From Coffea arabica (taxonomy: Eukaryota; Streptophyta; Magnoliopsida; Gentianales; Rubiaceae), in contig NC_092324.1 in NCBI RefSeq assembly GCF_036785885.1, positions 34,213,001 to 34,277,000 on the forward strand: a stretch of DNA of 64,000 nucleotides, read 5' to 3'. The translations under genes were made by a program, and so were the position numbers. Positions 39,997 through 52,033 of this stretch are shown here, in pieces. The notes under the pieces were generated by a model, which saw only the letters and a program-made list of their open reading frames with translations, made no database searches and had not been told where the DNA came from. The stretch's first letter is position 1, and each line of letters starts with the position of its first letter.

Positions 39997-41911
39997 TGAC
40001 GTGTTTTACTTTAAGTGCAAGTTTAATTTCGAATTATACCCGTTTTACTGCAAGTATACAAGCCAAAATCGTAATATTGGGTATGTATTGGGTCGATCCC
40101 ACGAGGAGCAATTAACACAATTATTAGATACTAATTTATTATATTATTTAGACTCACAATAAATTTGAACAGAAAATTCAGAATTTAGTCCAACTAAAAA
40201 AATTCTTAACTAGATAAATGCAATTTCACAAAAGGAGTAGAATTCACTAAATATTAAGATCTAGGGATGTAGATTCCACATATGACACAAAAGATCTAAA
40301 ACGAATGAATTTAACACTTGTTACTACTCTTGTTTAACCAAGGATTCATTTCCAACAATACCAAAATCACATTCTCATGATAATAATGGGTTAAAACAGA
40401 TTAGTTTTTCCTAATCTCTTGGTAAATACTAAATCTGTTTTGTGCATACATGAAATGTAGATTTCATCCACTTGAATGTATTTCTATTCTCATGAATATA
40501 CTACTCAAGCTCTACTTATGTCATTCCATTATTTTTACCATTTCTCAATGAGTAAAAACAACTATAAACCTGCTATTGGTGATCAAACAACAACAAGTAA
40601 TCCAACATACACAAGTAGATAAGTTAAAACAAGATATAACAAGTATAAATCACAATCACTTCATATCATTTCGCCATAAGCTTCATCTACTCCCTAGATA
40701 AAGGAAATTAGCTACTCATGAATGATGAAATACTCATAACTTCATTATTGTAAATCATCATGAATTACAAATACAAAAAGATTAAAGAAAGTCTTAGCCA
40801 AGATATGGTGAAGCCTTCCAAAAATCTCCTTTGTCTTGAACTTAGATGATTACAAGATGAAACCTCAATTGCCCTTTTGCAAGTTTCTAGCTAGAGAGAA
40901 TATGTTTTTTAGTAGGAATACTAGCTACGTATGGCTCACAGACCTCTCTCAATGTCTCTGCATAAAAACTACTCAAAGGCTCCATTTTTCCAAGTCAAAT
41001 TCTAACCCTTGATTCCCAAATCTCCACTTTGTTATCATAGTCAATAACCAATATTTTTGACTTGAAAATAAGCCACCTTTCTTGCCCTTTGGTCTTCTGA
41101 AGCATGTGCACTGAGTTCCCTTACATCTTATAACTGGAAAGTGGTATGAACACAAGAGAAATGGCTAAGCAAATTGCAGAATTTCGGCTACAAAACGCGC
41201 CTACTCAAAACGCGGCATCAACTCGCGTTTTGTCTACTCGCGTTTTCACTCTGGCCTTATTTCAACTGTGATTTTCTCCATGATCAAGGCCGAACTGGCT
41301 TTTGTGAAAAACAAAAAAGTTGTAGCTCTTTAAGTTAGCTTTCCAATGCTTCAAAAATCATCTAAATCGGAGTTTTTTAGCCTGAGATATGATCGAAATA
41401 CTAACACCTGGTCAAACCTCTGTTTTAACTTCCGACCACAGAATGTAACTTTTGTATTCCGACTTTTTGTCCATGAAAATGGCACAATTGGATTTCTATG
41501 TCTTCATACGCATTGTAGGTTTCTTTCTTAGCTTTAAAATGGTATAAAGATCACCTCAATCTGACAAGTGTAGCTCCAGATATGGTTGAAATACCAAAGA
41601 GTGTCAAAACTGACTTGTATTGCAATACCTCACTTGAACGTTTTTCACTTCATTCTTCTTGTTACCACTTGAATTCATCACCAAATCTCTATTTTTTCAC
41701 CTCATTTGACATCCTTTCGTGATTGAATCATCATTCCTGCATAAAAATGAAGTTTTTACCATTAAAATCAATAGAAATGCAATATTATCCACTTTTACCA
41801 AAAATATATAATTTTACCAAAAACCTCTTTATTTTAATTATAAAACTAAATAATCAACTCAAAATTAACTAATAAAATGCACTTAAAAATACGTAAAATA
41901 AACTCTTATCA
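39997..41911 (-). mobile_element. Nested solo LTR (1915 bp)
   Basis: It begins TGACGTGTTTTACTTTAAG and ends AACTCTTATCA, flanked by the 5-bp duplication AAACC (39992-39996 and 41912-41916). The host LTR sequence ...TATGTGAAACC is continued after it by ...TACTTTCGTAGTGAATC, matching the uninterrupted LTRs near 2187-2215. It carries the same GGTCGATCCCACGAGGAGC landmark near 40092, so it is a relative of the LTR it landed in. Confidence 0.87.
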
Positions 41912-42322
41912 AAACCTACTTTCGTAGTGAATCAACTATACTTATAATTAATCCATATCTACTCTCGGGTTGTGAAATTAGCTACAAATTCATTTCTTCT
42001 ATGAAATTACATGAAATGAATCACTAAAGCTACATAGGTGCACTTCTACTCTCGTGAGTGTACTCCTTAAGTTTAACACTTCTTGAACTAGTGTTAAATC
42101 TCAATTTTCATTGAAGAAACAACACCTTTAGATAATCACAATTAATAGTACCAAGTTAATCATGATTTAAAGAACTAAAGTGCTAAATAGCTTGCTCAAA
42201 ATAATAGCATCAAATAGCCAAATAATAAGCACTAACAATCATAGAAATTTCAACCAAACCCAAGGTATAAACTTTAGAAACACATAATGAATATAAAATC
42301 CAAAACTTGTATATTAACTAAA

Positions 42323-44036
42323 GAGTGAATGGCCCAAAAGGTCACTAAACTATTAAAAATGGCACCCTTTGGTCACCAAACTTTTTTTGCGGCCCAAAAG
42401 GTCACTAAACTCACAAAAACACGCCAGCGGAGTCATTTTACCGATTTTCAGCGGTTTCTCATCCGGTTCCAAGGGTCTTGAGTTGAATGAAAATTCTGAT
42501 ATGGGCAAAAATGTCCAAAAGATTATTGGGACAGGTGAACTCATAGATTGTTTCGTTCCCAAAAGTTGACCAATTGATCATTTCCCTAGCTATCGCCTTC
42601 AAATTTGTAAGCCCAAATATTAAATCCTAAAAAATGTCAATTAATACTCACACTAACAAATCTAAATCCATCCTTCATCTCCGCCACCGCCCCATCTTAC
42701 ATCTTTCCTTCATTATTTTCCTCCTATTCGTGGTTCCTAAATCTGTCGCACCAATCCCCGAAGCGACGTCACTAAAGCTTCGACTCGCGGGAGCATCCGA
42801 GATTGTACTGATGTCAGGTCAAGATCCGAGTGCTCGTTGAACGCCAAATGTAGGTGGTGCCGCAGTAGAAAGCTAGCACTCGAAAGAAAAGCCACTTCCT
42901 TCGTGAGAAGGATTTCTAGCCCCGGGTAAAGGAAGCTTGACTTGTTGGGAGATCATCCACCAAGACTGGATGTCGCAGCAAAGGAATCATATTCAATTGC
43001 AATCGGCCTTTTCACTTTCTTCCCTTCTGCAATGTAAAGAGTAGTCAACAGGCGGTTGGCTAAGAGTCTTACTCTGAAGAAGCGAAGGAGACCAGCCCTT
43101 GAACCTAACCCTTGGAAGATAAGCTCAGACTCTGCCCAAGGCTTTAGATTGTTGGTTTATAGATAGCACCAGTCAAGAATCGAATTCTAGGTAGCGCACT
43201 GAATGAAGTCAAGGCTATTTCGTCTTTCTAGTCAAGCTCCGGCGAAAGGGAAGACAGAGGAATTCGATCGAAAGTGAAAGGCATTTCGTCAAGAAATTAA
43301 ATGCGTAAAGGACAGATGCAGCTCAGTCGAAGGAGATGAGATGAAATCGACTCAATAGTTAACGGAAAGGAAGGTAATGAATGGGCTAGGAAGCCACTGA
43401 TTATGAAGGGAATGATAAGGCTGCTTTAGGCCATCGACACCATCGATGACTTCTGCTTCTCCAAATCTGATGTCTTGCGGTTGCCCTCCCAAGTCTTCGC
43501 TTGCGATTGAATTTCTTCCTTTTTCTGGGGAAAAAATTATTCCCTTTGTCCAGCTTTTTTTCGCTTTGAGATGGAATTTTTCTGCTCCCTGTTGAACATT
43601 TTTCTCTATTCTCTGCTTTTTTTCTTCAATTCCTCAGACTGAACGAAGATTTGTGTGAGATGAAAAAAAAGGAATCAATGAACTAATTAGGCTGTAAATC
43701 TTGTTATTTCCTATTTTGATTTGCTCTAGAGGTGGTCGCAGTCACTACTTTTACTGCTGGAGATGAAGTCAATCTATGGGTGGAGGTTGGTCAACTTCGG
43801 GAACGAAAAATTTTGGGCTTCACTTGTTCCAATAACCTTTCGGACATTTTTGCCCCTTTATTATATTCCTCCACTACACATTGTCCATGCCACCGGATGA
43901 GAAACCGCTGAAAATCGGTTAAAGGACTCCGCTGGCGTGTTTTTGTGAGTTTAGTGACCTTTTGGGTCACAAAAAAAGTTTGATGACCAAAGGGTGCCAT
44001 TTTTAATAGTTTAGTGACCTTTTGGGCCATTCACTC
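42323..44036. mobile_element. Mutator-like element carrying foreign cargo (Pack-MULE-like)
   Basis: The inverted repeats are about 150 bp or longer: GAGTGAATGGCCCAAAAGGT at the left, and the same sequence read from the right end at 44036. They include a GAAACCGCTGAAAATCGGT block. A perfect 9-bp duplication TTAACTAAA flanks it (42314-42322 and 44037-44045). Between the arms lies a cargo of about 1.1 kb with higher GC than the surroundings and no transposase. Mutator-like elements are known to pick up host sequence in this way. Confidence 0.85.
42770..43500. other. Cargo of the Mutator-like element, organelle-like composition
   Basis: The base composition and purine-rich clusters (AAGGAAGCTTGAC, GAAAGGGAAGACAGAGG, AAAGGAAGGTAATGAATGGG) resemble spacer sequence of plant mitochondrial genomes and differ from the AT-rich nuclear surroundings. 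I recognise no gene in it. Its mitochondrial origin is an impression from composition, not an alignment. Confidence 0.4.
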
Positions 44037-45087
44037 TTAACTAAACTTAGAATCAAGTACAAAAGATAAAAAGTTTGGAAAGAAATGTAACCGTTGTCAC
44101 ATGAGTTCATCTCCTCCTTCATCTTTGCCTAGCTAATAAACAAGAAGGATGAACTACTAGTTAAAATATCCTATACTAAACTAACCTAACACTAAGAAAA
44201 TGTAAGAACTACATTTTTTAGGTATGTTTTGCACTCTCCAAGCTCTCTTTGTCCTTGCAAATTCATGGCTATATATAGATCAATGTAGTGAAGAAATGAG
44301 GCTTCAAATATCCTCTTTACAGCTGCAAAGTGGTTGTCACGCGTCCATCAATAGCTGTGAATTATTGGAGGAGAAAACAAGTTGTGCAAGTGGAGAGCAG
44401 CCATTTCTGATCAGAATCTGGCCAAGATCCGGCCGGATTGTCGGCCGGTTGCTCCCCTGCCTTTCTTTGTAATTTCTGTTCAGTCTTCAACGTTGCTCCA
44501 ATTTTGCCTCAAGTTCAACTGAACTTTTCTTGATGATATAAGCTTAATTAACTCTTGACCAAAACACAAAACTTATCACCCTTTGAGTTATCTTTCCAAT
44601 GCATCAAGAATCACTTCATTTGGATTTGTGTAGGCTTGGGAATGACTGAAATACCCTTGATTGTTCAATGCCTTGTTTCAGCTTCAACCATTAGAAATTG
44701 GCTACAGTAATTTGGCCTTTTGACCTAGAAAACCTTTAAACTGGACTTTGATGTCTTCACAAGAATTGTAGATCTATATCTTATCTTCAAAATTGTTCAA
44801 GAATCATCTCAATCCGATTATTGTAGCTCAATTTATAGCCAAAATACAAAGATGTGTTAAAGCTGTCAACTTCCTTTTCATCCAAATGAAGTATATTTCC
44901 AACTCATTTACAAAATATGGACAAAATGCAAGTAAAAAGTGACAAAAATCTCATTTAATCACTTGAAAGCATTTTAAACTAATTATAGCCAAAATAATCC
45001 ATTTTCTTCCTATAATATAGCCAAAGTGACTAAAAATAGCATAAAATGTCATTCAAAAATAGGGTAAATTAGTCAGTTATCAGATAT

Positions 45088-46997
45088 TAAGTAGTTCTGT
45101 CAACTCGTCGGGTATGGGTCAAAATTAAAAATTTCAGATTTGGACCCATGATAATGTACCAATTCTAGACCCGACCCATCTATCCAACGGGTTTTGTGCT
45201 TATAGTCTCGAAACAGGGTCCGACAGGTTCTAGGTCGAGTCCGGGTCTGCCTGATAAAAAATAAGGCTCGACAAAATTTGTCTATGAATTGACTTATGGA
45301 GCCATCAAGAATGACAATGCATCAATTTAACAACACCTCAAGCAGTTCTCTATGATATGAATTGGCTTACACAAACATATTTATTGTAAAAGAATTATTA
45401 TTGTATTTAGAAGTATTTATATTTTTTAATTATTAAACAAGTACAAGAAGGATACGGATCGGAATCCTATATTCTGTATCTGACCTGCTTTTTTGTTAGA
45501 GTAATCCTGAGAAAACATTTCAACATCTTGAAATAGTTTCTTAGGACAGTGCTAATAAGCACGACTCATGCTACATTTTAATTAGCTTTAGTTAACATTG
45601 TTTTTTTTGTCTATTTTTACTACAAATTATTAATTAAGATTGGTCTAAATACTCCACTCCCCATGAAGTTACTGTATGATAATCAATATGCTCATCCTAT
45701 TGCATCAAATCCAATTTTTCATTAGAGACTAAGCACGTCAAAATTGATTGTTACTTTATTTGTGAAAAGATTCAGTAAAACTTAATTGCAACTAGTTATG
45801 TGAAAACTAAATAGCAATTAGATGACGTCTTCACTAAAATTTTGAGTGGTGTAATGATTGATTACATGTATAGCAAGATAGGCATGATTAACATAAATAC
45901 TGTATCTTGCAGGGTAGTATTGTATAATATAGTAAGAATAAATTTCAAATTGTAATATTTGATTATAGGATCATATTATAGGAAAATACTACAATCCCTT
46001 TTATGTACTGTACCCATCATTCTAATCCACTTATATCGTCCCACATCATTCAGTGATTTAAACTCCTGAAATAATCTAAAGGTTGATAACTTTTATTTTA
46101 TATCCAACGGTGAATTTAATCTTATCGATACAATACTAAAAAGGGACCATAGAACTCCCCCATATTATATTAGTTTGATTCAAGAATCTAGATAAGTTGA
46201 TTTTAAATTGAAATTAATTAGGTTGATTTTAGGATCTAGATTAGTCTACACTTGTATATACATCGTATCTTTTGTACTCTTTATGACATGTAAGGAAAAG
46301 ATTTTCCCTCCTTTTTAGTTTTCACGATTTTTCTCTCCTTTTTAGTGTTCACCTTTTTAGATTTTTGGAACTGGAATTCTATTCTTCACTTTTAGTAATT
46401 CAACATTGACATTCTAAAGTCTTGATTCTTATCAACTTCATTTTTTTCTTTGTTAATTGTCTTTTTTTAGGAAAAAATAACTTTTATTGAAGGAAGCAGG
46501 AAGAAGTCACACACAGCTCAATACATAAGAACATAAACCGAACAAACAACTGTATCTTGCTAGATAAGATGAAATTATAGCTACCTATCCACAACTCAGT
46601 TAAAATAAGGAAAAGATGCCGGGGACTAGAATTTCTTTCTTAATTCACTTTTTAAACTTATGTTTGTTTTTTATCAATATGTCTATCTAATAAAATCATT
46701 TAAGCCCGTGCCTACAAAAAAAGGGATGCAACTTTAGTTAATTGTTGACAAGCATTAAAAGGAACATAAAGCTTGTAATGAAACATAATATAATACAGGA
46801 TTTCCTAATGAAAACTACGTCTTTCCCTAGACTAGTAATCCAATGCTTTCTATATACATTTATAGGTTGTATAGATATGATTACAACAAACGTAAAATAA
46901 CAGTCCAGTTACCAAGTAATTGTATCAAAATTTATTTGAACTGAATGTACAACTTCTAGGATATGTCTCAATTTGGCTTTCAAATCAGTTATTTATC
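45088..46997. other. Interval between the LTR nest and the receptor gene
   Basis: It contains a Copia relic (see separate entry), a stretch rich in CGGGT and GACCC near 45100-45250 that may be the end of another small element, and AT-rich DNA. The last few hundred bases before 46998 are the likely 3' untranslated region of the GLR gene. No other gene is visible. Confidence 0.5.
45655..46030 (+). pseudogene. Copia RNase H and 3' end relic
   Basis: Translated with shifts, this reads like the end of a Copia polyprotein: MKLLYDNQYAHPIASNPIFH at 45665-45724, then blocks resembling the His/Asp motif of RNase H (KHVEIDCYF-like), a SYVKT-like block and a DDVFTK-like block up to about 45890. Stops and frameshifts are frequent. 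The AT-rich sequence that follows, up to about 46350, may be part of its LTR. It is unrelated to the full Copia element at 32601. Confidence 0.75.
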
Positions 46998-49900
46998 CTA
47001 CATTTCTTCGTTATCCTCGACACTGGCACTTCTTGACATGCTATTTTGTTGACTATAGTTAATTACAGAATCTTCCTTGTCTTTACAACTGCCCTCTATT
47101 TCTTCTGAACCATTGGATAGACTGATGATAGGGATTGGATCAATGCGCTGACTTTTTCTTGAGCCAACAAACAAATTTCTATGCTCATAGAGTGATATAG
47201 AAGAAAATACAACTAGGGCTAGCATTGAAGCAGCTCCAACAATGAGGAATAGACCCCAAAAACTGTTCACATCAACACGATTTGATGATGTGGTAGTTGT
47301 CAGATCTGGGCAAATATTTTGTTCCCCAAACCAACCTTTCTCAAATTTTGACATTTCTGGCTCTTCAGTGATGATCAAAATACCCCTAGAAACATCCGGC
47401 AAGAGAGGGGAACCTTTAGGGAAGACCTGCAAATAAAAAAATGTTGTCAATTTTCGTATAAATTCATTTTGCAATGTGTCTAGGTTATAATCGAGCCTAA
47501 ACAATTTCGATCTCACTTATAATTGTAAGTTAGAAGCCTAGGTCAAGTCGTGTCTATTCTGCATTAGCTACGTGGCTCAATCTAGTCCGCTAACAGATAA
47601 CTGTTAGTGATTTGACAATTGTATACAAGCCGATTCAATTTATATTGAGTGGTAAAGTTGGGATAACCAGGGACTTACAAATCCAAATCCACCAGCCTTA
47701 AGTGTTGGTGCAACCATAGTATATTTTGAGCAATATTTTGCAACAAAGGGCTTCATATAGGGAAGTTCATCAAAGGCTGCAGCAATACGTCCATCTAAGA
47801 AAGCATTGTGCAAGTCATCCATGTTGTGATACATTATGAGGTTGGCCTCATTGAAATTCAAGTGTCTTAAGAGAGCCAATACAAAAGAACCTTTTGGATA
47901 GCCAACTTTTACCCCATTCTGTATGAGCTGATCTATACTTGTTAAGGTAGGCTCCAGTTGTGACACTGTCAGCATTGAAGTTAAACTAGCTGTGTAGCTT
48001 TGTGTTAGAATTAGAACCACGAAGCACCATATAATCACCACAAACCTTGCTAAGCCAGTCACCACTTTTTCTCCTGTAACAGATGTTAGCAAAAGCACAC
48101 AAGAGAATGAAGTTTTTACTATCAAATTAATCATTAGTTTCATCATAATTCAAGAAAAGAAGATTAAAAAAAAAGAGAGACATATGTAACTTACTGAATG
48201 GACCATAATCAACAACTGCATTTTCCCTATCAATAGCATTTGCAAAAAGTATGATGTTATATTTCGTGCCAATTTTTTGCTATGGTATGCACCCAAGGCG
48301 ATTGTGTAAAAATAAAGTTATAGTAATGATGCAGGAAAATTACTATAATAATATATTCTAATCCATTAACTATACTTAACTAAGAAGTGTTATTCTAACT
48401 AATTAATTCTTCTCTTGAATTTTCATTTAACATTTTCTATTACCTAAGGACAATCAATTGATCACTTGGTTAAATCTCACTTCAAAATTTATTTTATGAT
48501 TGATCTTTTTGTTTTTTGAAATTAATTGTAATCTAGAGTAACAAAGAAGGATACAATTGTGTTAACAAGGAGAAGAAAGAGAAATTACGTACGTTGCGAA
48601 GAAACCATTGTTGAGAACGAAAACCATAGGCTTGTGCCTAGTTGTTGAGGAGGAGTTTGTCCAAATTCTTCATTTGATTTTCTTTCAAGAATCCAGATCA
48701 CAAAAGCAAAGAAAATGAAGAAGCATACGCTCGTTAACCATAGATCCCAGGTCAATGGCTTCAAGAAAACCCAAGCAGTTTTTTGCATCTTGTCTTTGAC
48801 AGGAACAATCATTGTTACACCAGACTCGGTATATGGCAGGGTGAAGTCCACATAGTTTGATCTATTTGCAATAATTGTAACATCTCCAACAACTGCATCA
48901 AAATTCTATTCACAAGAAATTATCAAAAAAAAATATATATAACAAGCTAATTAGTGCCGTTTTAAACCTTTTAATTTTTGGAATTTTGATAGTCTGCATC
49001 CTAAATTTTTAGTGGTCACCACTTAGTATTACATGAAGTTCTACTTTTTACCACTTTGAACCAAATGTCAGCTCAAAACTGATTGTTGAGTATCTATTGA
49101 GTTATTGAGCAGCATATTAGTTCAATATAACAGCTGGTGAGGGTTGTACATTAAATGCAGCCTCACCCATATTTGCACATTTGTTTTAGTTTGCTGCTAC
49201 TTCAAGAATTACCAGTCAACCACTAATTGAGCTGCAATTTCAGAAATTAGAAGTATAGATTAGAAATTGTGAATACTCCAGAGCTTGAGCTGCAAAATGC
49301 GATTAGCAGTAACAGCCAAGCTGCAATATTATTATGAATATAGTGGATATATGAAGGCATTTCAATATTATTATGAATATCTATTAATAATATGTGTATG
49401 TAGAGTAAAAATGAAGACCAAAGACCAAGTATTAAACTTAAGATCAAAGAAAAGGTACTTGAGTAATATTTGTCCTAACTGCTCAACAAAAAAAAGAAAG
49501 AAAAAAATTGTCCCTCCATCAAATTAGAATTTCAGAAGACCTTTATTGATATGTCTAGAATAGTGATAACTATCATTATTTTCTTTTTCTTTTTCATGGC
49601 TTAAAAAGAATATAGGCATATTTCAAGTTCAATCAACATGTTCAATACACATTCAAATCTCTCCTCTTCGTTTGCAATCCATAAATCACTTTCATTAGAG
49701 TCATTCCTAAAATCAACTTGTCCTACCTCATGTCTTAGGTAATTTAAACACAACAATATATCCTTGTTGATGTATATGAATATCAATAAGGACAAACTTT
49801 ACAGCTATAAGCTCATATGGAGTCAGTGTCTTGGTTCGACTTGTCATAAGTATGAATTAGGTAATAAATCTGTAAACACCACATATATCCTTGTCAATAG

Positions 49901-51981
49901 ACAAATCAATATATGGATCGAGTCTATCCTCTAGTTTGGAGATGTGGTTCACTCCTGCTTGCCTGGTTGAGCCCTCTTTTAGTATAGATTAATTAGTGTA
50001 AAATTAGTACATATATCATTGTTTGAAAAAAGAAAATTATGGCTACCCCTGTTAATATGATCATGAATTTATAGATTAACTTATGCTGTTTCATGTTGCT
50101 TGGCAGCTTTTGCGATAGTTAGAATTACAACTATCCTTAAGTTACTAAGTGTGAATTAATTACTTTCTTTACAACTCATAAATGTCGCTAGTCATAATGT
50201 CAATCCATTATAAGGTAAAAGCTGAGAAGGTCTTGATTTAGTGACTAAATTTGAAATTCCAGAAATTAGACTTTTTATATTCAAATTCCTCTTCCCTCTT
50301 TCCCGCTTCTTAATCCTACCATTCTTCTGCTAGAAAAATAAATTATAGAAAAGATTATAAGTTGAGGATGCAGGCCATTTAATAAGAAAACGAAGGGTTT
50401 TACTTACCCCAAGGTAAACTTGGTAAATCATATCATCATAGCTTCCAGCGCTTTTGCCATCCGCATTCTCAAATGGAACGTAGTCATATGGAACATAGTA
50501 GGGTAGTGTTGCCATAACAGCATCAAAGATGTCTATGCTAAATCCCGAGACCTTTGACGTATTAGATTTCAGATCATTTATGACCCTTACAAATTTACTA
50601 CCATCCTTTACCGGCACCCCTATTCTCAGTTTCTTCTCATTGGTTGGAATCACCCATCCTTTTGGAACACTTTTACTATCACCTGGCCACAAAATATCAA
50701 GACTGGCTGCTGAAGATGGAAGGATTGGATCACCACTCATACTTGTTAAGTTTCTTGGAATCCCATTTTCTGTTGTCCAAATTCCTATCACCTTCTTTTC
50801 TTTACCAACCACATTGATTATCTCAAATATGGATGTATCCAATTGCCTATTTTTAAAGTGGAAATCTCCAGAAATGCCAGTAAAGCTAGTGTCCACCAAT
50901 GCATGTTGGAGGTCCTTCCCAACTGTTGAAACCGGTAAACTATCAAGATCCCTTGAACCATTAGAGACATTGATTTTCTGGAATGAGAAATGTCTTGGTC
51001 CAATCTTCTCTACTGCCATTGCTAGTGCAATAGTTGCATCATATGCCCACAAACCGTAGATATTTAAGTCTTGAATGGAAGCCTCTTCTTGAGAGTTGTA
51101 TCTCCATCTGTAAGAAAAAGCTTGCAGCCTTTTAGTTACACGAACATGAGGTTTTATTCCAATTACACCTTGCATTGATCTTGCAATTGCTGAATTCTCC
51201 AACCTCAAGAAATTAGTCATTCCATCCGTAGTGATCCAAACATATCCCTTACTCATCATTCCGATTTCTTTTGCTTTCATGAAAAGCCTTGAGCCGAGTG
51301 AGAATGGCATGTGAACGATGAAAACTCGAGTTTGCATAGTCATTAGCTTGTAAAGCTCTTTAAGGATTTCATCGTCGCTAGCTAATGGATGGATAACACT
51401 TCGGTAGGGAAGATTGGTGTTGATTTTTTCCAATGCATCATTAAGAAAAGGGATGATTCCTTCTCCAAATTCATTGTGAACATAAATAGGCACTGCTGCT
51501 TTCCATCCAAAGGCATGAATAAAAGCACTTATGGCTTGTACTTGAGACAAGTCATTCAGAGTTGCCCGAAAGAAAAACTCACTTCGAGTGTAGGAAAGTG
51601 AAGGGCTTGTTGCAGAAAATGAGATTATAGGTACTTGAGCAACATCTCCAAGATTGATAACAAAGTTTGCTTGCATAGATGTCATCGGCCCCAAAATAGC
51701 TTGCACCTCCACATTTTTCAGTAGATCAAGTGCTGCATGCATATAAATTTTAAGTGCATGTGTCAAGGATTACGTGTTGTGTTATTCCATAATATACTCC
51801 ACTCCACATATAAAGATAGATTTACTTTCACTTTCACACAGATTAAAAAAATGTGAGTGTAGTTACTGCGATCATTTTCGTTTATCATCTTCCTCATATG
51901 CTCTGACATTAATACTAATTTTAGTGTTGCATTTATTATTCTTAGAATGGTTCACCTATAGAATAGTGTATTTATAGATAA

Positions 51982-52033
<52 letters not shown>

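Larger units (their letters stand above)
39673..45082 (-). mobile_element. Solo LTR interrupted by two nested elements
   Basis: The left end, TAACGGGATTTTGC, aligns with the start TGACGTG of the nested LTR, so the expected TG is mutated to TA. The right end is CAGTTATCA. A 5-bp duplication GATAT flanks it at 39668-39672 and 45083-45087. The sequence shares the GGTCGATCCCACCAGGAAG block and the TATGTATGTGAAACCTAC block with the LTR array at 1859-10028. Subtracting the insertions at 39997-41911 and 42323-44036 leaves about 1.77 kb, close to the size of those LTRs. No internal region is present, so it is a solo LTR. Confidence 0.8.
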
